Source of the DNA: Bacillota bacterium
GTDB taxonomy: Bacteria > Bacillota > Clostridia > Oscillospirales > Acutalibacteraceae
DNA: 9,669 nt
NCBI GenBank assembly: GCA_023460155.1
Contig: JAEWRF010000226.1
Span: forward strand, 1 to 9,669
Reading direction: 5' to 3'
Position numbers and translations under genes: made by a program. This document shows, one piece after another, positions 5,307 through 9,669 of the stretch; the first letter of the stretch is position 1, and every line of letters begins with the position of its first letter. The notes under the pieces were generated by a model. It saw only the letters and a program-made list of their open reading frames with translations. It searched no databases and was not told where the DNA came from.

Positions 5307-6495
5307 TCGCGCCGTATTTTGCGGCCAGCGGCTCGGCGCTTTCCCGGTCCTCCAGCGCGGAGGAGTCAATAATCAGCCGGCCCTGAAAGTAGCGCAGGGC
5401 CGCGTCCAGAACCGTCAGCCCGTCGGCCCGCACAGCAATGGGAAGACGGGTCATGGCGCTGTGCTGCCCAAGCAGCACGGCGTCGGCGACGCAGGTGACC
5501 TCCACCAGGGCGGCGGAGACGCGCTCGTCGTCGAGGTCGATCAGATCGTCGCCGAGCGAACTGGTGCAGGCGATCGGCTCACTGAACGTGAGGTCGTCCT
5601 CCAGGAAAAACGCCTCGCGTTCAATCGCTGCGGCGTAGCAGTCCGGCTCCTCCGGAATCTGCGGGGGACCGAACTCCTTTAAAACGGCGCCGAGCGCCTT
5701 AATATGTTCCGGGGCGGTATCCAGCCCGCCCCCGGCAATGCGGATTCCCGCGCCGAACAGGGCGCGGGCGGCTTCTGCATACGCTTCTGGCGTCTGTCCG
5801 GCCTCCGCGTCCGCACGGAGAATCAGCGGAACCTGCGCATGCGGATACGCCTCCTGAACGGCCTCGATCAGGGCATCACCCTCCAGCGAGCCGTTCAGGC
5901 CGACGGCGTCAGCACCCATGGCCTGAAGTGTGATGAGGGCCGGAAGGAAGCCACCGCCGGAAAGAGTCCGGCCGTTCCGGTCTACGGCGAGGTCCGCGAG
6001 CACCGGCAGATCGGTCGTCCGCGCGGCGAGCAGCGCTGCCCTCAGGTCGGCGAGCGAAGCCTGACGCTCAAGCAAAAGATAATCCGCCCCGGCCATTTCC
6101 AGCGCGCGGATCTGTTCCCGGTAAACGTCGAACAGATCGTCGAAGTCCGCGTCTCCGAGCGGCGGGGGAAACAGGCCCGTCGGCCCAATGAGCGCCCCGA
6201 CGGGTACACCGCTTCCCTCCGCGGCGGAACGGGTCAGCTCCAGAAGACGCAGGTTCAGGTTGGCTGTTTCCTCTTCGAGCCCAGCGGCGGAAAGACAGAT
6301 CCGGTTTGCCCCGAAGGTCGGCGCGCAGACTGCGTCTGCGCCCGCTTCAAGAAATCCGGATACGGCCCGCTCCAAAGCTCCGGGATGCTCCGCCATCCAG
6401 ATTTCAGGGGGCAGCCCATGCGGCGCCGGAGCGCCGACGGGGCCGTCAAGCAGAAGGGGAAGCCGAAAAGGAAGGTCCATCGGTAACTTTTGCAC
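5296..6495 (-). CDS. Homocysteine S-methyltransferase-like protein lacking the zinc-binding cysteines
   Basis: The first 280 or so of 399 residues follow the homocysteine S-methyltransferase barrel: LLLDG (14-18), PTFGANRI, LIGPTGLFPPPLG, AVGLN (197-201) and a segment ending TAPEHIKALG. In active MetH/BHMT enzymes the zinc ligands are the Cys of G-x-N-C and both Cys of GGCCG. Here they read Asn201-Gly202 and Gly-Gly-Gly257-Leu258-Asp, so all three are missing. The last 100 residues, ending LAAKYGAIIY, resemble part of a pterin-binding domain of clostridial MetH, but no complete pterin or cobalamin domain follows. A non-catalytic or altered paralogue is most likely. The GTG at 6495 is the first possible start, 20 bases after the argS stop; the ATG at 6480 (394 residues) is an equal alternative, with no clear ribosome site for either. 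It should be co-transcribed with argS. Confidence 0.8.
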   Translation of the reverse strand: MQKLPMDLPFRLPLLLDGPVGAPAPHGLPPEIWMAEHPGALERAVSGFLEAGADAVCAPTFGANRICLSAAGLEEETANLNLRLLELTRSAAEGSGVPVGALIGPTGLFPPPLGDADFDDLFDVYREQIRALEMAGADYLLLERQASLADLRAALLAARTTDLPVLADLAVDRNGRTLSGGGFLPALITLQAMGADAVGLNGSLEGDALIEAVQEAYPHAQVPLILRADAEAGQTPEAYAEAARALFGAGIRIAGGGLDTAPEHIKALGAVLKEFGPPQIPEEPDCYAAAIEREAFFLEDDLTFSEPIACTSSLGDDLIDLDDERVSAALVEVTCVADAVLLGQHSAMTRLPIAVRADGLTVLDAALRYFQGRLIIDSSALEDRESAEPLAAKYGAIIY

Positions 6496-6515
6496 CCGCT
6501 TTCAGTGAAACAAAG

Positions 6516-8207
6516 TCACATGCTTTCCGGCGCGGAAATCTTGAACATGGAAAGCACGTTGCACAGAACGGTGGAAGTGCATTCGCAGAGCAGGAGGCGC
6601 GCGGCGGAAAGGCCTTCGCTTTCTCCCTTGACGCGGCAGACATTGTAGAATTTGTGGAACAGCGTCGCCAGCTCGATCACATAGCGCATCATGCGCGCCG
6701 GGTCGTAATCGTGCGCGGAGGCGATGATTTCGCTCGTGCAGGTGGAAAGGTGACGGATCAGCTCAATCTCCTCCGGCGCCGTCAGCAGAGCGAGCTCCTC
6801 ATCCGTGCAGGCGCGCGGGCTGATGCCCTCCGCGGCGAGATTCTTCAGAATGCTGCAGATGCGCGCGTGCGCGTACTGAACATAGTAGACGGGATTCTGC
6901 GCGTCTTGTTGCACCGCGAGGTCGAGGTCGAAGTCCATCTGTGAATTTGCCTCGCGCAGGTTAAAGCAGAACCGGGCCGCGTCCACCGGAACCTCGTCCA
7001 GCAGGTCGGCAAGCTGAATCGCTTTGCCCGTGCGTTTGCTCATGCGCACCACTTCTCCGGCGCGCACCAGCCGCACCAGCTGAATCAGGATCACGTCGAG
7101 CTTGTCCCCGTCGAGACCGATCGCGTTCATGGCGCCCTTCATGCGCGCCACGTGACCGTGGTGGTCCGCGCCCCAGACGTCGATGCAGCGCACAAACCCG
7201 CGCTGAAATTTATTGCGGTGGTAGGCGATGTCGGCGGCAAAGTAGGTGGGGTTGCCGTTCTGGCGAACCAGAACCTCGTCCTTTTCCGCACCGAGGGCAG
7301 TCGCCTTGTACCAGAGCGCACCCTCCTGCTCGTAGGTCATGCCGCGGTCCTTTAAAAGCTGAATGGTTTCGTCCAGTTCGCCGTCGTTGTGCAGCGTGCT
7401 TTCCAAAAACCAGTTGTCGTATACGATGCGGTATTTCTCGAGGTCGGTGTGCATTTTCTGGATGTTCCGGGGCAGGGCGTAATCGACGAGCGCCTTCTGC
7501 CGTTCGGCGGAATCGGCTTCCACATAGCGGTCGCCGTTCTGCTCCGCAAATTCGGCGGCGCGGTCTTTGATGTCCTCGCCGTGGTAGCCGTCCTCGGGGA
7601 ACGAAACCGCTTCTTCGCCTTTATAAATCTGCAGGTAGCGCACTTCCAGAGATTTGCCGAATTTTTCAATCTGGTTTCCGGCGTCGTTCACGTAGAATTC
7701 GCGGTATACATCGTAGCCTGCCGCGTCGAGCACGGCGGAAAGGCAGTCACCAAGTGCCCCGCCGCGCGCGTTGCCCATGTGCATCGGCCCGGTCGGGTTG
7801 GCGGAGACGAATTCCACCATGATTTTTTCTTTTTGCCCGTAATCGCTGCGGCCGTACTCCACACCGCATTTCTGAATGTCCTTCAGGACGTCGATATAAA
7901 ACTGCGGCCCGTAGAAAAAGTTGAGAAAGCCGGGGCCGGCGATTTCAAAACGGTCGAAATAGGTGCCTGTAAGGTCAATATGGTCCGCAAGGGCCTGTGC
8001 AATTTTGCGCGGGGGCTGGTGAAAGCTCCGGGCGGAAACCATGGCGGCGTTGGTGGCCCAGTCGCCGTGGGCGCGGTCTGCGGGGACCTCGATGGAAAAA
8101 TCGGGAATTTCCGCCTCGGGAAGGGCCCCGGCTTGTACCGCTTTCTTCAGGGCGTCCGAAACGGCGTCCCGGAGCTTACCGGTTGCCTGTAGCACGAGTT
8201 TGGACAT
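6516..8207 (-). CDS. argS: Arginyl-tRNA synthetase
   Basis: This class I synthetase charges tRNA-Arg with arginine in the cytosol. The 563 residues match the family. An N-terminal tRNA-binding domain (about 1-90) includes DFSIEVP and GDWATNAAM. The catalytic domain carries the HIGH-type motif in SANPTGPMHMGNARGG (HMGN at 143-146), EFYVNDAGNQ, and the KMSKS-type loop VVRMSKRTG (MSKRTG at 389-394). The DALR anticodon-binding domain fills the C-terminal 120 residues, with YYVQYAHAR and FHKFYN. An upstream in-frame start at 8276 would add 23 residues with no family match. The ATG at 8207 is preferred: AAGGAGG (complement of 8220-8226) lies 12 bases before it, a somewhat long spacing, and the protein begins in family register. 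The first 32 bases overlap the end of the DUF1934 gene. Confidence 0.97.
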   Translation of the reverse strand: MSKLVLQATGKLRDAVSDALKKAVQAGALPEAEIPDFSIEVPADRAHGDWATNAAMVSARSFHQPPRKIAQALADHIDLTGTYFDRFEIAGPGFLNFFYGPQFYIDVLKDIQKCGVEYGRSDYGQKEKIMVEFVSANPTGPMHMGNARGGALGDCLSAVLDAAGYDVYREFYVNDAGNQIEKFGKSLEVRYLQIYKGEEAVSFPEDGYHGEDIKDRAAEFAEQNGDRYVEADSAERQKALVDYALPRNIQKMHTDLEKYRIVYDNWFLESTLHNDGELDETIQLLKDRGMTYEQEGALWYKATALGAEKDEVLVRQNGNPTYFAADIAYHRNKFQRGFVRCIDVWGADHHGHVARMKGAMNAIGLDGDKLDVILIQLVRLVRAGEVVRMSKRTGKAIQLADLLDEVPVDAARFCFNLREANSQMDFDLDLAVQQDAQNPVYYVQYAHARICSILKNLAAEGISPRACTDEELALLTAPEEIELIRHLSTCTSEIIASAHDYDPARMMRYVIELATLFHKFYNVCRVKGESEGLSAARLLLCECTSTVLCNVLSMFKISAPESM

Positions 8208-8640
8208 CGTTCTTGCCTGCCTCCTTGATGGTGATGAAAATATCGTTCTGGCTGGAAAGGCTGGAGTTGATGTCAAGCGTATAGCTGACTTCCAGATTTC
8301 CGCCGAGGTCGTTCAGGTCGGACTGCACCCGGCTTGTGAAAACACCGATCATCATGTTCCCGAATTCCGTGTCATACTGGCAGAGATGCCGTTTGCCGGA
8401 TTCGAGAATCAGCCGGGTGCTGTCGTCGCCGCCGCGCATCAGCGTGACCTTGGAACTGCCGTCGATTTTGAGAATGGAGGTGCGCGTCTGATTGCTGTCC
8501 TCCGAGGTGTATTCCTTATATACGATATAGCGCGAATCTCCGCGCCTGACGTAAGAGCCAAGTGTGGTCAGCTCAACTTCTCCGGTCTCGTCGTCGACCT
8601 TTTGCTTTCCCCGGATCGAGATTAAGTAATTTTCCTGCAT
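8176..8640 (-). CDS. DUF1934 (YwiB-like) beta-barrel protein
   Basis: This 154-residue protein matches the DUF1934 family, represented by B. subtilis YwiB, a calycin-like beta-barrel of unknown function commonly encoded just upstream of argS in Firmicutes. Visible family features are the opening YLISIRGKQ, alternating beta-type segments, SRYIVYKEY, LMRGGDDSTRLILESG with a Tyr-Asp pair after it, and a C-terminal LEVSYTLDIN. An upstream in-frame start at 8721 would run into the ddl gene and adds unrelated residues. The ATG at 8640 has AAGGAG (complement of 8647-8652) six bases before it and fits the family start. It overlaps argS by 32 bases, which points to coupled translation. The function is not known. 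Confidence 0.9.
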   Translation of the reverse strand: MQENYLISIRGKQKVDDETGEVELTTLGSYVRRGDSRYIVYKEYTSEDSNQTRTSILKIDGSSKVTLMRGGDDSTRLILESGKRHLCQYDTEFGNMMIGVFTSRVQSDLNDLGGNLEVSYTLDINSSLSSQNDIFITIKEAGKNDVQTRATGNR

Positions 8641-8662
8641 ACCGTTCTCCTTGTTTTGAAAA

Positions 8663-8668
8663 ATTATA
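8663..8668 (-). promoter_or_regulatory. Possible -10 box upstream of the DUF1934-argS genes
   Basis: The minus strand reads TATAAT (complement of 8663-8668) in the 46-base gap between ddl and the DUF1934 gene. No matching -35 or TG extension is seen at the right distance, so it may be a weak internal promoter or chance. Confidence 0.3.
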
Positions 8669-8686
8669 CTTTTGGGGTTCGGGGAA

Positions 8687-9669
8687 TCAGCAGTCCGTAT
8701 CCCGGTGCAGGGAAAGCTCAATCAGCCGGTCCAGCAGCTCGCTGTACGGCACGCCGGAGGCTTCCCAGAGCTTCGGGTACATGCTGATCGGGGTAAAGCC
8801 CGGAATGGTGTTGAGCTCGTTGAGCAGAACCTCGCGGTTGTTCCGCACGAAAAAGTCCACGCGCGCGAGGCCCCGGCAGCCGAGCATCCGGAACGCCCGA
8901 ACGGCCGTGGAGCGCACTTCCTCGGCTACGCCCGGTTCCAGGTGAGCGGGGATGTAGAGCTTTGATTTGCCGGAATTGTATTTGTCGTCGTAATCGTAGA
9001 ACGCCGCGGAAGCGACGATCTCACCCACCGTGCCGGCGGCCTCGGGCTCCAGGTTTCCAAGCACCGCGCTTTCGATTTCCTGGCCGAATACGGCTTCCTC
9101 CACCAGAATCTTATTGCCCTCCGTTGCTGCTTTGGCGACGGCCGCGTCCAGCTCCTCCTCCGAGGAGACCTTGCTGACACCGACGGAGGAGCCCGAATCG
9201 GCGGGCTTCACGAAGACCGGGTAGCCGAGGCGGGCGTTGATTTTCAGTTTGATTTTCTCCGCGCCGGTTTTGTATTTATGGACGAAAAACCACAAATATT
9301 TGGCCTGACTGATTCCTGCGGCGGAAAGCAGGGAATGAGTAACCACTTTATCCATGCAGACGGCTGAGCTCAGGGTTCCGCAGCCGACAAATGGGATTCC
9401 GGAAAGCTCCAGCAGGCCCTGCATGGTGCCGTCCTCTCCGTTGTGCCCGTGCAGAACGGGGAACACACAGTCTACTCTCACGGTTTTTACGCCGTCCGGC
9501 CCGAAAGCGACGATTCCTCCCGTGCCCCGGTCGGGCGAGAGAACCGCGGGGGTAAGCAGCGGGCTTTTTTCCCATCGGCCGTCTGGAATTTCTTCGTCGG
9601 GGCCGTCAAACAGGAACCAGCGGCCGTCTTTGGTGATCCCGACCCGGAAAAGGTCGTATTTTTCCCGCG
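8687..9669 (-). CDS. ddl: D-alanine--D-alanine ligase (5' end outside the window)
   Basis: Ddl joins two D-alanines with ATP to make the dipeptide for peptidoglycan precursors in the cytosol. The frame stays open to the window edge, and about 326 codons are visible, so some 25-45 N-terminal residues are missing. The GTG at 9481 is an internal Val, not a start, because the 62 codons before it read as Ddl (for example KYDLFRVGITKDGRW and LSPDRGTGG). Then come FPVLHGHNGEDG, the ATP-grasp segments VFVKPADSGSSVGVSKV and ILVEEAV, and RVDFFV with LLNELNTIPGFTPISMYPKLW carrying the Mg-binding Glu and Asn. The omega-loop reads YDYDDKYNSGKS; its Tyr marks a D-Ala-D-Ala ligase rather than a VanA-type D-Ala-D-Lac ligase. 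The stop is TGA (complement of 8687-8689), 46 bases before the DUF1934 gene on the same strand. Confidence 0.95.
   Translation of the reverse strand, partial: REKYDLFRVGITKDGRWFLFDGPDEEIPDGRWEKSPLLTPAVLSPDRGTGGIVAFGPDGVKTVRVDCVFPVLHGHNGEDGTMQGLLELSGIPFVGCGTLSSAVCMDKVVTHSLLSAAGISQAKYLWFFVHKYKTGAEKIKLKINARLGYPVFVKPADSGSSVGVSKVSSEEELDAAVAKAATEGNKILVEEAVFGQEIESAVLGNLEPEAAGTVGEIVASAAFYDYDDKYNSGKSKLYIPAHLEPGVAEEVRSTAVRAFRMLGCRGLARVDFFVRNNREVLLNELNTIPGFTPISMYPKLWEASGVPYSELLDRLIELSLHRDTDC

Noticed and set aside
5704..6486. Open frame of 260 codons on the plus strand opposite the methyltransferase-like gene
   Set aside because: Shadow of the opposite gene, with no family features and a composition dominated by Arg and Gly.
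7389..8192. Open frame of 267 codons on the plus strand opposite argS
   Set aside because: Shadow of argS, whose motifs are unambiguous on the minus strand.
8208..8276. Upstream extension of argS to an earlier in-frame start
   Set aside because: The extra 23 residues do not match arginyl-tRNA synthetases, and AAGGAGG lies between this start and the preferred ATG.
8641..8721. Upstream extension of the DUF1934 gene to an in-frame start at 8721
   Set aside because: It would overlap the end of ddl and place the clear ribosome site inside the gene; the family start matches the ATG at 8640.
9479..9481. GTG as the start of ddl
   Set aside because: The 62 codons upstream continue as D-Ala-D-Ala ligase to the window edge, so this is an internal Val.

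Overview
This is a GC-rich, gene-dense chromosomal window from what looks like a clostridial Firmicute, most likely of the Oscillospiraceae/Ruminococcaceae type. The reasons are a T-box leader, strong AGGAGG-type ribosome binding sites, sigma-A promoters, the Firmicute pairing of a DUF1934 (YwiB-like) gene with argS, and the overall protein sequence character. I see no mobile element, CRISPR array, rRNA or tRNA. The window is mainly housekeeping genes.

Layout, left to right. (1) 2-382, plus: the C-terminal part of a histidine-phosphatase-family protein whose second catalytic His position reads Pro. (2) 390-702: a perfect sigma-A promoter followed by a T-box leader with specifier CTC (Leu), antiterminator and intrinsic terminator. 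It controls (3) leuA (745-2454) and leuB (2451-3524), which overlap by 4 bp and make 2-isopropylmalate synthase and 3-isopropylmalate dehydrogenase. leuCD is not beside them. (4) Two back-to-back hairpins (3535-3602) end the leu operon on one strand and a dCMP deaminase gene (3600-4088, minus) on the other. (5) An extended -10 promoter drives rsmA/ksgA (4195-5067) and a coupled small two-helix membrane protein gene (5064-5306), both plus.

(6) The right half is a minus-strand cluster, read from the right edge leftward: ddl (D-Ala-D-Ala ligase, 5' end outside the window), a DUF1934 gene, argS, and a homocysteine S-methyltransferase-like gene that ends by overlapping the tail of the small membrane protein gene. 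DUF1934 and argS overlap by 32 bp and argS and the last gene are 20 bp apart, so these three are probably one transcript.

How the parts fit: leucine starvation (uncharged tRNA-Leu) should release leuAB by antitermination. The other genes serve rRNA modification, pyrimidine deoxynucleotide supply, cell-wall precursor synthesis and tRNA charging. The two least ordinary genes are the histidine-phosphatase-like and methyltransferase-like proteins, each of which keeps its family's fold signature but lacks hallmark active-site residues. I did not find convincing evidence of a new multi-gene system.
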